Source: Palsa-504 sp963742795
Lineage (GTDB): Bacteria; Actinomycetota; Actinomycetes; Streptosporangiales; Streptosporangiaceae
Length of the DNA: 64,000 nt
Reading direction: 5' to 3'
Assembly (NCBI GenBank): GCA_963742795.1
Contig: CAVUNL010000025.1
Span: 372,001 to 436,000, forward strand
Positions 17,586 to 26,800 of the stretch are shown piece by piece (positions within the stretch are counted from its first letter, which is position 1; the number at the start of each line of letters is the position of its first letter). The notes below the pieces were generated by a model. The model did not search any database. It was given only the letters and a program-made list of their open reading frames with translations, and was not told the DNA's origin. The position numbers and the translations under genes are program-made.

Positions 17586-18452
17586 CTAACCCAAACGCGG
17601 TGCCGTGACGAGAGCCGCGACGGTGCTAGCGCGAATCGGTCGTCCGAGTCGTTCATATATGGCCTCGTATTCGCGCTCAAGGGCGTGACGCTGGGCCGGT
17701 GAAAGCCGAGCGTAAAACGACATCGTTCGAATGACAGCATTAAGCTGGTCAGGAGTATGCTCGACGAGCTTTGGCATGACTGCCACCTGAACATCGCCGA
17801 ACAAGCCGCCGGCATAATCTTGCCCTATGTCGTAGCTGCCGAGCCAGGCCCATACCTCTGAGACGTTGCCACGGCGTTGCTCCATCCCGGCGAGCGTGGC
17901 GTCGAGATCCCTGTAGACCGGCCAATTAGCGGCAATGTCCGGGGCGATCTTTCTTATGGCAGCGAGTGCTGCTTCCTGATCTGGCTTGCTACGCGGCTCC
18001 TCAATTCCGCAGTATTGCACGAGGGCGAGCGTTCCGCCGGGAACAAGTACGTCAGCGGCCCGCTGCCAGCTAACCTTCGGGTCAACCCAGTGAAACGCGG
18101 ACGCAGAGAATACGGCCGCAAACTGCTCGCGGGGAAGCAATGCATCCTCGAACTGAGCGTTCACAAATTCCACCTCTCCAGCACCTTCCAGGTTCTGCCT
18201 GGCTAGTGCGATGAGGCTTTTGCCGGGTTCGAGTGCTGTGACGTGCAGGCCCCGGGCGACAAGGCCGCGCGTCAGCTGGCCGGTTCCGCACCCGACCTCA
18301 AGCACATGATCACCGCTCCCGATCCCTGCGACCCGGCACGCTTGGTCAATGAGTTCGTCGGGATAAGCCGGACGGTGGCGGTCATACTCAGCCGCGATCT
18401 CATCAAAAACCTTGCCGTAACGACGCGCAGTAGATCCTGGTAGCCCTGTCAC
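17586..18452 (-). CDS. Class I SAM-dependent methyltransferase
   Basis: 288-residue methyltransferase with the SAM motif HVLEVGCGTGQLTRGL near residues 45-60, the acidic strand end TALEPGKSLI, and the post-motif FSASAFHWVDPKVSWQ typical of the methyltransferase 11/25 group. N-terminal AEYDRHRPAYPDELI is also characteristic. Substrate unknown; probably a small molecule. Base composition is visibly less GC-rich than its neighbours (for example around 17640-17780), suggesting more recent acquisition. It is co-directional with the glycosyltransferase upstream, 23 bases away. Confidence 0.85.
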   Translation of the reverse strand: MTGLPGSTARRYGKVFDEIAAEYDRHRPAYPDELIDQACRVAGIGSGDHVLEVGCGTGQLTRGLVARGLHVTALEPGKSLIALARQNLEGAGEVEFVNAQFEDALLPREQFAAVFSASAFHWVDPKVSWQRAADVLVPGGTLALVQYCGIEEPRSKPDQEAALAAIRKIAPDIAANWPVYRDLDATLAGMEQRRGNVSEVWAWLGSYDIGQDYAGGLFGDVQVAVMPKLVEHTPDQLNAVIRTMSFYARLSPAQRHALEREYEAIYERLGRPIRASTVAALVTAPRLG

Positions 18453-18475
18453 TCATGGCCTCCCGTTCATGCTCG

Positions 18476-20428
18476 TCACTGTGATCCCCCGTCATTAGCC
18501 TGCCGGCTGGGCGGTGGCCGGTGGGTGGTGGGGAGTCCGCAGAAGAAGGCCGCGGCCGGGGCCGGGCGGCGGTTCGAGGGCTGGGGTTGCCTGGCGCAGT
18601 GCGACTCGAGCCACCGTACCCGCGGGTCCGGGCCCGGCGGTGACACCGGTAGCAGGAATATCCGCACGTAGCCGCGGCTGATGTCTTCCTGCAGCGTGGC
18701 CAGCGTCGGGGCCGGCACGTTGCCGAGGTACCCGCCGATCGGCAGCACCTCCCTGCCGCTGTACAGGATGTAATTCTGCGCGAGGCCGGACGTGTCGGTG
18801 CCGAGTAGGGCGTCACCGGGTGGCGTCTGTTGTTCTAGCCGCTGGACTGCCCTGGTCAGGCCGGGCGCGTGGGCGGCCAGCAGCTGGTTATTGTGCGCGG
18901 TCTTCGACGACTCGAACGGCGTGTCAAACGGGCCTAGCCCGCGGATGACGCAGCTCACGGACGCCGCCGCGGGCAGCAGGAGCACGGCGGCACCGGCGAA
19001 CGCGACCGCGGTCAGGTGCCCGCCCCGGCCTGACGCGGGCAGCAGCACCTGGGCGGCGGCGGATGCCGCCACGACCAGCGCCACCACGGTGAGCACGACC
19101 GGGCCGGATACCGTCCCGGACATCAGGTAGGCGCCGTAGCCGACGCAGCCGAGCACCGTCGCGGCGACGATCAGCCGCACCCCGGCCGGCCAGGGGCGAG
19201 GTCCGCACGCGGCGATGCCGGTGCCGCACAGCGCGGCCACCGCGGGGACGAGCGCCGCGACGTAGTACGAGTTCAGGTACGTGCCGGCGCTGAAGAAGAC
19301 CGCGAGGACCAGCCACCAGCCGCCCCACAGGACGACGGCGGCGCGCAACGGGTCGCGCCTGCCCTGGCGGCGCCGGGAGATGAGCACCCCCAGCGCGCCG
19401 GCGACGGCCGCCGGCAGCAGCCACCCGCTGTCGGCCGCGAACGGGCCGGCCAGCAGCCGGTGCCAGCTCGCCTTGATGCCTCTGGTCTCGGCGTTCAGCA
19501 GCTGCCCGCTCTCGACGGCCGCGACCACAAGCGGTGAAGGCGGCCCGGCGAGGGTCGCCCAGTTCCCGGTGAGCCGGCCCAGGCCGTTGTAGTCGAAGAC
19601 CTGCGTGTACACCGAGTCGTCCGGACTGCCGTCCACGTAGGGCCGGTCCGGGGACGGGACGAGCGAGACGGCGGTCATCCAGGACAGGGAGACCACGGCG
19701 GTGACCAGCCCGGCCAGCGCGACGTGCGCGCACCGGGTGCGCAGCCGCGCGGCGGGCGCGGCGAGCAGGTAGGCAGCGGCCAGCGCGGGCAGGGCCAGCC
19801 AGGCCTGGATCATCTTCGCCTGGAACGCCAGGCCGACCCAGACGCCGGCGAGCATTAGCTGGCGCAGCGACCCGGTGAGCAGCGCGGCTGACGTGGCGTC
19901 GGCGGCGAGCACGAGCAGCAGGATCAGCAGTGAGTCCGATACGTTGCCGCGGCTCAGCAGCACGGTGATGGGCGTGACGGCGAGGACGGCCGCGGCGGTC
20001 AGGCCGGCCGCGGGCCCGGCCATCCGGCGGACCGCCCGGTACAGCACCAAGATGGTGAGCACGCCCTCGACCACTTGGGGCAGGACCAGGGCCCAGATGT
20101 GAAAGCCGAAGATCCGCAGCGAGAGGGCCTGCACCCAGAGCTCGCCGGGCAGCTTGTCGATGGTGACGGTCCCGGCTGGATCGAACGCCCCGAAGATGAA
20201 GTCGTGCCAGCTTTCCGACATGCTGCGGGCCGCCGCGCCGTAGAACGGCTCGACGCTGGCGCCGGCCATTCCCCAGCCGTACGCGACCGCCGCGACGGCG
20301 GCGATGGCCAGCAGCGCCGGCCGCGCCCAGGCGGGCTGATCCGCGGGCGAGCGCCACGGCGTCAGGAAGCGGCGCCAGCGAGGTGCTCCTGATGCAGGCG
20401 CTGGTGCTGTTTCCGGGATAACTGCCAT
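18476..20428 (-). CDS. GT39-like membrane glycosyltransferase (ArnT/YkcB type)
   Basis: 650-residue polytopic membrane protein of the dolichyl-phosphate-mannose mannosyltransferase-like (PMT_2) group. The first external loop after one membrane helix (residues ~37-57) contains FYGAAARSMSESWHDFIFG and FDPAGTVTIDKLPGELWVQA, the region that holds catalytic acidic residues in this family. About ten further hydrophobic segments follow, and the last ~150 residues form a soluble external domain (LLGTDTSGLAQNYILYSGRE). It should transfer a sugar from a polyprenyl-phosphate donor outside the membrane to a lipid, protein or wall polymer. Acceptor unknown. The ATG has GGGGCGGGA directly upstream. Confidence 0.85.
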   Translation of the reverse strand: MAVIPETAPAPASGAPRWRRFLTPWRSPADQPAWARPALLAIAAVAAVAYGWGMAGASVEPFYGAAARSMSESWHDFIFGAFDPAGTVTIDKLPGELWVQALSLRIFGFHIWALVLPQVVEGVLTILVLYRAVRRMAGPAAGLTAAAVLAVTPITVLLSRGNVSDSLLILLLVLAADATSAALLTGSLRQLMLAGVWVGLAFQAKMIQAWLALPALAAAYLLAAPAARLRTRCAHVALAGLVTAVVSLSWMTAVSLVPSPDRPYVDGSPDDSVYTQVFDYNGLGRLTGNWATLAGPPSPLVVAAVESGQLLNAETRGIKASWHRLLAGPFAADSGWLLPAAVAGALGVLISRRRQGRRDPLRAAVVLWGGWWLVLAVFFSAGTYLNSYYVAALVPAVAALCGTGIAACGPRPWPAGVRLIVAATVLGCVGYGAYLMSGTVSGPVVLTVVALVVAASAAAQVLLPASGRGGHLTAVAFAGAAVLLLPAAASVSCVIRGLGPFDTPFESSKTAHNNQLLAAHAPGLTRAVQRLEQQTPPGDALLGTDTSGLAQNYILYSGREVLPIGGYLGNVPAPTLATLQEDISRGYVRIFLLPVSPPGPDPRVRWLESHCARQPQPSNRRPAPAAAFFCGLPTTHRPPPSRQANDGGSQ

Positions 20429-20577
20429 TCCCGCCCCACCAGCCCAGTATGGCGGGAAGCGCGTGTCGGGTCCGCCTGGCGCCGGGAAACGCGTGGACGC
20501 CCAGGCGTGTGCCGTAAATCAGGGGACGGGTCTCGGATCGTGGTAGTCGTGCCGCTCATGGCCTGCGGTCAACTCGG

Positions 20578-23073
20578 TTATTCGAGTGGCTGGCGGGCGA
20601 TGACGCGTGGCTCGCGCCCGGCGAGCAGCCAGCTCACGATCACCGCGATCAGCGGCATGCCGACCAGGATCCATAGCAGGCCGGCCACCGGGACGCCGTC
20701 CAGCTCCGAAAGCTGGTCGAGCTGGCTGGTCCTGAAGAAGCCGACCGCCGCGAGATAACCCCCGGCCGTTCCGACCACCGCCCCGGTCAGCGCGAGCGCG
20801 CCGGCGGTGGCCGCGGTGAGCGTGCGGCGGGCGGCGCTGCTCGCCCCGGCGGCGGTCAGCGTGCGGAGGTCTGCGGCGGTCTCGCTGCGGACCAGGCCGA
20901 TACTCATCGCGAGGATGCCAAGCGCGAGCACCATCGCGAAGATCGTAGCCGCGTCGGTGACTTGCGTGAGCGACGGGATGTTGTTGACGGTCTCGATGCT
21001 CGCCCCGGCCGTGGCCGCGGTCTGCCTGGCGTTCGTGATCTGGGCGGCGGTCAGCCCGCCCGGCGCCTGGATCAGCCAGCCGGCCGTGGTCGTGGTGAAC
21101 CTGAACTCCCGCATGGCGTGCTCGGTGATCACCGTGTTCGGCGCTGAGGTCCCCGAAGGGAGCGCGCCGATCTCCTGGATCGGCGGGTTGGCCAGGCAGC
21201 TGCCCGGCAGGCAGGGACTGCCCGGGGGACTCTTGGGCGTAAACCACAGTTGCATGTGCTGCGTCGTGGGCAGGCCGGGGCGCATGGTGAGGAAGTCAGC
21301 GTCGGGATCGACCTGCGCCGGCGTGATCCCGAACGCGTTCAGCAGTTGCGGGGTCGCGACGTAGGTGGGACCGGACCAGCTCCGTCCGGATCCGCCGTAC
21401 TGCAGGCTGCCGCTCGGCGTCTCGAGCGTGATCAGGTAACGGTCATCGAGCGTGGCGGCGATGCGCTGCGCGGTCGTCCTTGTCGTGGCGAGCTGGCTCG
21501 CGGTCGGCCGAGGACCGTTCGGGTTGCCATGGCCGGGCGGGTAGACGACGAGCTGGCTGGACGTCAGGTTGGGGCCCGCGTAGTCGATCGCCCCGCCGAG
21601 CCGGGCGGCGCTGATCACGATGACGACGGCCGCGATCAGCACGCTGAGGCTGATCGCCGCGAGCGCCGGGCCCGACCGGGTGCGGTACCGGGCCAGGTCC
21701 CGGAGCGCCAGCCGCACCGTGACCGGCGTCCAGCGGCCGAGCCTGGCCAGCACCGCCAGGCAGGCCGGGGACAGCAGCACCACGGCGACCACGAGCGCGA
21801 CCAGGCCGAAGACGACTTCCTCCAACTGCGTGTTCTGGGTGCCAGGCCCATTCCCGCCCGCGTTGGCACTGATGCCGGAGCCGGCCAGGCCGAGCAGGAA
21901 GAACGCGAGAGCGAGGAATCCGAGACCGAACCGAACCGCCAGGTGACGCGCGGGCTTCGGCGCGGGCGGGCGCCCGGATAGCGCGGTCACGACCGGAACC
22001 CGGGCGATCGCCCGGGCGGGCCGCGCGGCAGCGGCATAGGCGGCCAGCACGGCGAGGATCATCGAGACCCAGACCACCGTCCACGGCAACTGCAACACGC
22101 CGATCACGTGGTGGGCGCTGGCCTGCGCCTGCGGCCGGTAGGCAAGCCAGGCCACCAGGCCGAGGACGAATCCCGCCACCGCCCCGACGACACCGGTGGC
22201 GACGCCGTTGGCTCTCACGACGAGGCGGATATTGGACACGGTGGCGCCCTGGGCGGCGAGCATGCCGATCGAGCGGAGGCGGCGCTGCGCCAGCACGGTG
22301 AACCCGCCCGCCGCGACCATCGCGATGAGCAGCATGCCGAGCACGGCCGCCGCGAGCGAGATCGTCTCCGGGTTGACCGCGTTGCCCGCCGCCGTCTGCG
22401 GAGTCGCCACGGTCGGGCCGATGTCCGCCGGCGCGACTCCCGGCGCGTCGAACAGCACCGTGACCTGCGTCGGCGCGGTGACCTGGCCGGGCGCCACCAG
22501 GGCGAACTCATCGACCAGGTTCTGCGGGTTCGCCACGATGCCGGTGACCATCCTGGCGACGCCGCCGACGGTCCAGGAGCTGCCGACCGTGAGGTGGAAG
22601 TCCGAGGCAACCCCGCCGGTCACCGCCACCTGGGCGGCGCCGACCGGAAACTGGCCGCTGATCAAGGAGAGCATCGGCTGCCCGAACGGCCCATGCGGAT
22701 TCTGGGCACGCAAACTGTAGGTCTGGATCGAGCCGGGAACCGGCAGCGTCTGGTTCTCGATCACGTCGACCGTGCCGAAGCGATGCTCGATCGACGCGAT
22801 CTGGGCGGCGATGTGCGGGCCCGGCCCGGTGAACGTGGCGAGATCCTGCGCGGTGCCGAAGTCAGCGGTCGCCGGGCTCGGCGTGGTGGTCGCGACCGCC
22901 GAGCCCACGACCGTGGCGGCCACCGCCACCGTGATCAGCGCCAGGATCAGCAGTTGCTGCCGCCACTCACGGCGCAACTGCCGCAGCGCCCAGCGGATGA
23001 CCGCGCGGCGGGCGGGAACGCCCCCGTTCGACGCCCTCGGGGCGGCTGGCCGTTCCCGCACCGCCGTGCTCAT
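20578..23073 (-). CDS. ABC transporter permease, FtsX/MacB type
   Basis: About 830 residues from ATG 23073. It has an N-terminal helix (QLLILALITVAVAATVVGSA), a large external domain, a central block of membrane helices with a repeated FtsX layout (LAAAVLGMLLIAMVAAGGFT; VVRANGVATGVVGAVAGFVL), a second external domain, and C-terminal helices ending VSWLLAGREPRVIARQ. Such permeases work with a cytoplasmic ATPase for peptide or lipid export or resistance. The cognate ATPase gene directly upstream has been reduced to a 36-codon stub, so this permease is orphaned unless another ATPase serves it. Start overlaps that stub's stop as ATGA. Confidence 0.85.
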   Translation of the reverse strand: MSTAVRERPAAPRASNGGVPARRAVIRWALRQLRREWRQQLLILALITVAVAATVVGSAVATTTPSPATADFGTAQDLATFTGPGPHIAAQIASIEHRFGTVDVIENQTLPVPGSIQTYSLRAQNPHGPFGQPMLSLISGQFPVGAAQVAVTGGVASDFHLTVGSSWTVGGVARMVTGIVANPQNLVDEFALVAPGQVTAPTQVTVLFDAPGVAPADIGPTVATPQTAAGNAVNPETISLAAAVLGMLLIAMVAAGGFTVLAQRRLRSIGMLAAQGATVSNIRLVVRANGVATGVVGAVAGFVLGLVAWLAYRPQAQASAHHVIGVLQLPWTVVWVSMILAVLAAYAAAARPARAIARVPVVTALSGRPPAPKPARHLAVRFGLGFLALAFFLLGLAGSGISANAGGNGPGTQNTQLEEVVFGLVALVVAVVLLSPACLAVLARLGRWTPVTVRLALRDLARYRTRSGPALAAISLSVLIAAVVIVISAARLGGAIDYAGPNLTSSQLVVYPPGHGNPNGPRPTASQLATTRTTAQRIAATLDDRYLITLETPSGSLQYGGSGRSWSGPTYVATPQLLNAFGITPAQVDPDADFLTMRPGLPTTQHMQLWFTPKSPPGSPCLPGSCLANPPIQEIGALPSGTSAPNTVITEHAMREFRFTTTTAGWLIQAPGGLTAAQITNARQTAATAGASIETVNNIPSLTQVTDAATIFAMVLALGILAMSIGLVRSETAADLRTLTAAGASSAARRTLTAATAGALALTGAVVGTAGGYLAAVGFFRTSQLDQLSELDGVPVAGLLWILVGMPLIAVIVSWLLAGREPRVIARQPLE

Positions 23074-23180
23074 CGCGTGTCCCCCGATGCGAGCAGGGAC
23101 TCGGGACCCGGTGCCGGGGCGGTCCGGTCGGTCACACGGCCGTCCCGCAGGAACACCACCCGCAGCTCTAGCATGTTCAT
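23070..23180 (-). pseudogene. ABC transporter ATPase reduced to a 36-codon in-frame stub
   Basis: Begins MNMLELR, like an ABC ATPase N-terminus, and continues directly into VVFLRDGRVTDRTAPAPGPE, a typical ABC ATPase C-terminus. Walker A, signature and Walker B are all gone, so ~200 codons were lost in frame. The start overlaps the padR stop as ATGA, and the stop overlaps the permease start as ATGA; both couplings of the original three-gene operon survive. Frame agreement was verified base by base (23180 to 23070, 37 codons with stop). Confidence 0.7.
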
Positions 23181-23773
23181 CGCGGGATCCCCGATTCCCG
23201 CCGGTGCCGTGGCAGCGGCACTCGAATTTGTCCGGGTTCGGGTGCGGCGACGGTGCCGGCTGCCGCCCGTTTAAGGCGGTCTTCCGCGACGTCGAGCCAC
23301 CTGACCACCGAGCCCAGCCGGAACAGCTCGGCGTCGACCGCCAGCGCCAGGCCCAGGTCACGATCGGCTTCGTCTTCCTTGACCCGCGTCCATTCCTGCA
23401 TCAACTGCACCAGGTAGCGCCGGTGGGCCTGGATGACCTCATGCGGGTCGGTGCCCGGCACCCGAAGGGCAACTAGCACCTTCATCACCAGCTCGTCGCG
23501 CGGCGGCGAACTCAGGTCGGGAGGCGTGCGCAGCCACCCGGCCAGCTCCCGCGCGCCATCGGAGGTGATCCGGAAGGCCTTGTGGGGACCGTCCTCGCCG
23601 CTCCCGTCGGACTCGACCAGACCGTCACGCTCCAGCCGCTGCAGTGTCGTGTAAACCTGGCCCACGTTCAGCGGCCAGACCTCGCCGGTGCGGCCCTCGA
23701 ACTCCTCGCGGAGCTGCAGCCCGTACTTGGGTCCCTCGCTCAGCAGCGCGAGCATCGCGTGCCGTACGCTCAT
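23177..23773 (-). CDS. PadR-family transcriptional regulator
   Basis: 198 residues. An N-terminal winged helix (MSVRHAMLALLSEGPKYGLQ, then VYTTLQRLERDGLVES) is followed by a Vir-like C-terminal helical dimer domain (about 105-180). PadR proteins of this type usually repress the adjacent ABC transporter genes and respond to antibiotics or peptides. Here it leads the operon padR-ATPase stub-permease with ATGA overlaps. AT-rich dyads directly upstream (23790-23818) overlap a probable promoter, consistent with autorepression. Confidence 0.9.
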   Translation of the reverse strand: MSVRHAMLALLSEGPKYGLQLREEFEGRTGEVWPLNVGQVYTTLQRLERDGLVESDGSGEDGPHKAFRITSDGARELAGWLRTPPDLSSPPRDELVMKVLVALRVPGTDPHEVIQAHRRYLVQLMQEWTRVKEDEADRDLGLALAVDAELFRLGSVVRWLDVAEDRLKRAAAGTVAAPEPGQIRVPLPRHRRESGIPR

Positions 23774-23789
23774 GAGTCGCGCTTACTCG

Positions 23790-23818
23790 GTATCATACCA
23801 AGTAGTATACTGAGTATT
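23790..23818 (-). promoter_or_regulatory. padR promoter with AT-rich operator dyads
   Basis: Minus strand: TATGAT (23797-23792) is a good -10 about 20 bases upstream of the padR ATG. It lies within GTATCATAC (23790-23798), next to the palindrome AGTATACT (23804-23811). This AT-rich patch stands out in GC-rich DNA and is the obvious PadR binding site. No matching -35 was seen. Confidence 0.6.
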
Positions 23819-24315
23819 ATCCGTGGTGGCAACGATGGTGCGGACACGGTCCCGGCCGGCAAGCCACGACAGGCCTGCAGCTGCTTGAGGCCGGCAGCTA
23901 CTTGAGATCGGCGTCCGGGGTGGCGACGCTGGCCAGGCCTGCGGAGACCGCCTGGTCGATCGTCCAGCCCTGTTCATCGGCTACGCCGCGGTCGAATGCC
24001 GCCGGGTCGCCGGCGGCACGGGCGGCGGTCAGCTTGCCGGGCAGGTCATACGGCACGATGACGTGCAGCATGGGGTGGGTCGCCGGGAGCAGCGCCTGGC
24101 CCGCGCCTAGCAGCTGGCCGGCGCGGTGCGGCTGCCCGCGGCCGGCCGCGACCTCACCCAGCCCGGCGAGCGCGAACGCTACGCCAGCGGTACCGCGAAG
24201 CTGCTGCCAGGCACGCAGCGCATCGGCGAGCAGCGCCCCGGCCGCTGGCGACGCGGCGTGCGCTTCTTCGAGGCCGGCGTTCAGCAGCAGCAGGGCCAGA
24301 TCCCACTGGTCGTCG

Positions 24316-24323
24316 CCCCCCCC
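24316..24323. repeat. C8/G8 homopolymer at a frameshift
   Basis: Eight C on the plus strand. Seven would restore the reading frame LPLLRGGDDQWDLALLLLN on the minus strand. It may be a slippage mutation, a phase-variable tract or a sequencing error. Confidence 0.7.
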
Positions 24324-26124
24324 GCAGCAGCGGCAGGCTCTCGGCGAACCTAGCCCGTGCCTGGGCGTGCTCACCTCGCTGCGCAGCGAGCAGTCCGAGG
24401 CTTGCAAGCACCACCCCGCGCGCCATGTCGTCCCCCGCGGCCTCGAGCTCGCGGAGGCTGGATTCCAGGTGCACGCGGGCCGTGTCTGCATCGCCCTGGA
24501 CGAGTGCGGTACTGCCCAGGTAGTAGCGCAGGTAGGCGTCGAAGGGCTGGCCGTAGGTCGTCTCGAGCTGGCTCCACGCCACGCGCGCCTCTTCGAGCAG
24601 CGCCCGCGCCTCATCCAGCCGTTCCTGGCCCGTGCGCAACCGCGCTAGCAAGGCAAGGCTATAGCTCAGCCAGCGGCTCTCGCCGGCCGAGCGGAACATG
24701 CCCACGGCCGATTCCTCCAGCGCCGTTGCCTGAGCGAGGTCGCCAAGCCCCCACAACTGCAGCGCTGACCCGTGGAGCACCTTGGCCCACGCCAGGCTGT
24801 CGTCGGCCTGCTCCCGCCGCGGCAGAAGTTCGGTATACCAGGACTGGGCCTCTCGGAGCCGCCCCGACATGAGCCAGAACCAGCCGAGCGCGCCCCCCAG
24901 GGCAACGCCCACCGCGAGCACGCCATCAGCGCTCAGGCTCCAGGCCAGGGCGGCGCGCATGTTGTCGTGAGCGTGCTCGAGCTTCGCCATCCAGGTACGT
25001 CGCCCGGCGGTCAGCAGCATCGGCTCGGCGCGCTCGGCTAGGTCGCGGAACAACTCGGCATGGCGGCGGTGCGTCTGGCCTGCCTCTGCGCTCGCTTCGA
25101 GCCGCTCAAGCCCGAACTCACGAATCGTCTCCAGCATGCGGTAACGCGGAGTGGTCTCCTCTAGCGGCTGGACGAACACGAGACTTTGGCCGATCAGCGA
25201 GCTGATCGCCTCGAGCGGATCAATGTCGTCAGGACCACCCTCGGTGAGCGCCTCCACCGCCTCGAGCGTGAATCCGCCGGCGAACACCGCGAGCTGGCGG
25301 AACATGCGCTGCTCGGCCGCGCCCAGCAGGTCATAGCTCCAGGCGATCGCCGCCCGCAGAGTCTGCTGCCGTTCGGGCAGGTCCCGAGGGCCGTGCGTCA
25401 GCAAAGGCAAGCGGCGCTCCAGCCGCGCGAGAAGGGCCGCGGGCGACAGCACCGTCAGGCGGGCGGCGGCGAGCTGGAGCGCCAGCGGCAGGCCGTCCAG
25501 GCGGCGGCAGATCTCGGCCACGGCAGCTGCGTTGGCTTCGGTCAGCTCGAAGCCGGGCCGGGCGTCGCGCGCGCTGGCGACGAACAAGGCGACCGCCGGA
25601 ACGGTGGCCAGGGCGCCCGGGTCATCGGGGGCGCCCGCCTCAGGCAGCGCCAGCGGCGCGACGGCCACCACTTTCTCGCCCCGGATGCGCAGCGGCTCAC
25701 GGCTGGTCGCGAGCACTTTCAGCCCGGGCGCCCGGGCTAGGACCTGCTCGAGGAGGGGCGCCCCCGCGACCAGCTGCTCGACGTTGTCGACCAGCACGAG
25801 CATATGGCGGGGACCAAAGAACGCGAGCAGGCTCTGGTCAAGCGTCTGACCTGGCGAGATCGGGATGCGAAGCTGCCGGGCCACCGTGTCGCGGATCAGG
25901 GCAGAATCGGTCAGCGTCTCGAGCGAGATGAACGCGGCGCCGTCGGCGAACTGGCTCGCGGCAGCGTGCGCGGCCGCCAGGGCGAGGGAGGTCTTGCCGA
26001 CGCCACCGGGCCCGGTCAGGGTCACCAGGCCGACGTCAGCCTGCCGCAACAGCCCGGTGACCATCTGCAGCTCTTCCACCCGGTCGACCAGCGGCCAGCG
26101 CGGCGCGGGCAGTGGCGCGGCGGG

Positions 26125-26186
26125 CAGTGGCGCGGCGGGCAGTGACGCAGACGGGCAGTGGCGCGGCGGGCAGTGACGCAGACGGG
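26125..26186. repeat. 31-bp perfect tandem duplication
   Basis: 26125-26155 and 26156-26186 are identical. Each is made of two related ~15-base units (GGCAGTGGCGCGGCG and GGCAGTGACGCAGAC types). Because 31 is not a multiple of three, it splits the DUF4062-NB-ARC gene. Confidence 0.9.
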
Positions 26187-26800
26187 CTGACGAAGCGCTC
26201 GGTCAGCAGGAGCGCCAGGTCGTCGGCGACCAGCGCACCCAGCTCACCGGCATCCGTGAACTGGCGATAGGAGACCACGCCCTCGGCCCGGATCGCCTCG
26301 AGAAGGCTCGTCAGCCGCGGCTCACGCTGCGATGTTTTCTTCGTATAAACCAGCCGCGGCTTGTCCGCCGAAAGCCGGTACTCGTCCTCCAGGCCGGAGA
26401 CCTCCATGCCGGGACCGACCCACCCATAGGACTCGGCATAGATGCCGATGAAAATGTCGCTCTGCTTCAGGTAAGCGCGGTACAGATCTCGGGGCGGGTA
26501 GGGCCTGGCGCCGAGCTCGAACAGCACGGGCGTCAACCGGAGCTGCCTGATGGCGGCACTCGCCGCTTCGCGCTCGGCGGCCAGCTCACCGAGCGTCGAG
26601 CTGACGAAGACGCGGACCCGCTGGTCAGGGGTTCGGATCATTCGGGGGTTCGGATCATGATGCACGTGGCCGCCACGCTGGCTTCCATCGGTGGAACCCA
26701 TTTCCGCTGGAGCGCTCCCGGGCGGCACCGTGAGTCCGGTTCCGCCCGGGTTCCTATGCCTCATTGTGCTTTGTCCCGCCTGTGGTTGGCGCCGTGCGTC

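Larger units (their letters stand above)
23898..26641 (-). pseudogene. DUF4062-NB-ARC-TPR STAND protein, two frameshifts
   Basis: One gene in three frames. Part 1 (ATG 26641 to about 26150) is a DUF4062 domain: RVRVFVSSTLGELAAEREAA and SDIFIGIYAESYGWVGPGME. Part 2 carries an NB-ARC ATPase: Walker A TGPGGVGKTS, HMLVLVDNVEQL, LATSREPL and GLPLALQLAA, then TPR-like repeats. Part 3 (about 24320 to 23898) is the last repeats and tail. Parts 1 and 2 are separated by a 31-bp tandem duplication; removing one copy restores PRWPLVDRVEELQ. Parts 2 and 3 are separated by one extra base in a G8 tract. Intact relatives are STAND ATPases resembling NLR immune receptors or transcriptional regulators. Predicted cytoplasmic; role unproven. 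Confidence 0.8.

Noticed and set aside
26125..26186. Tandem repeat considered as a protein-coding linker repeat only
   Set aside because: Unit length 31 is not a multiple of three, and it separates two frames of one gene, so a mutation is the better explanation.
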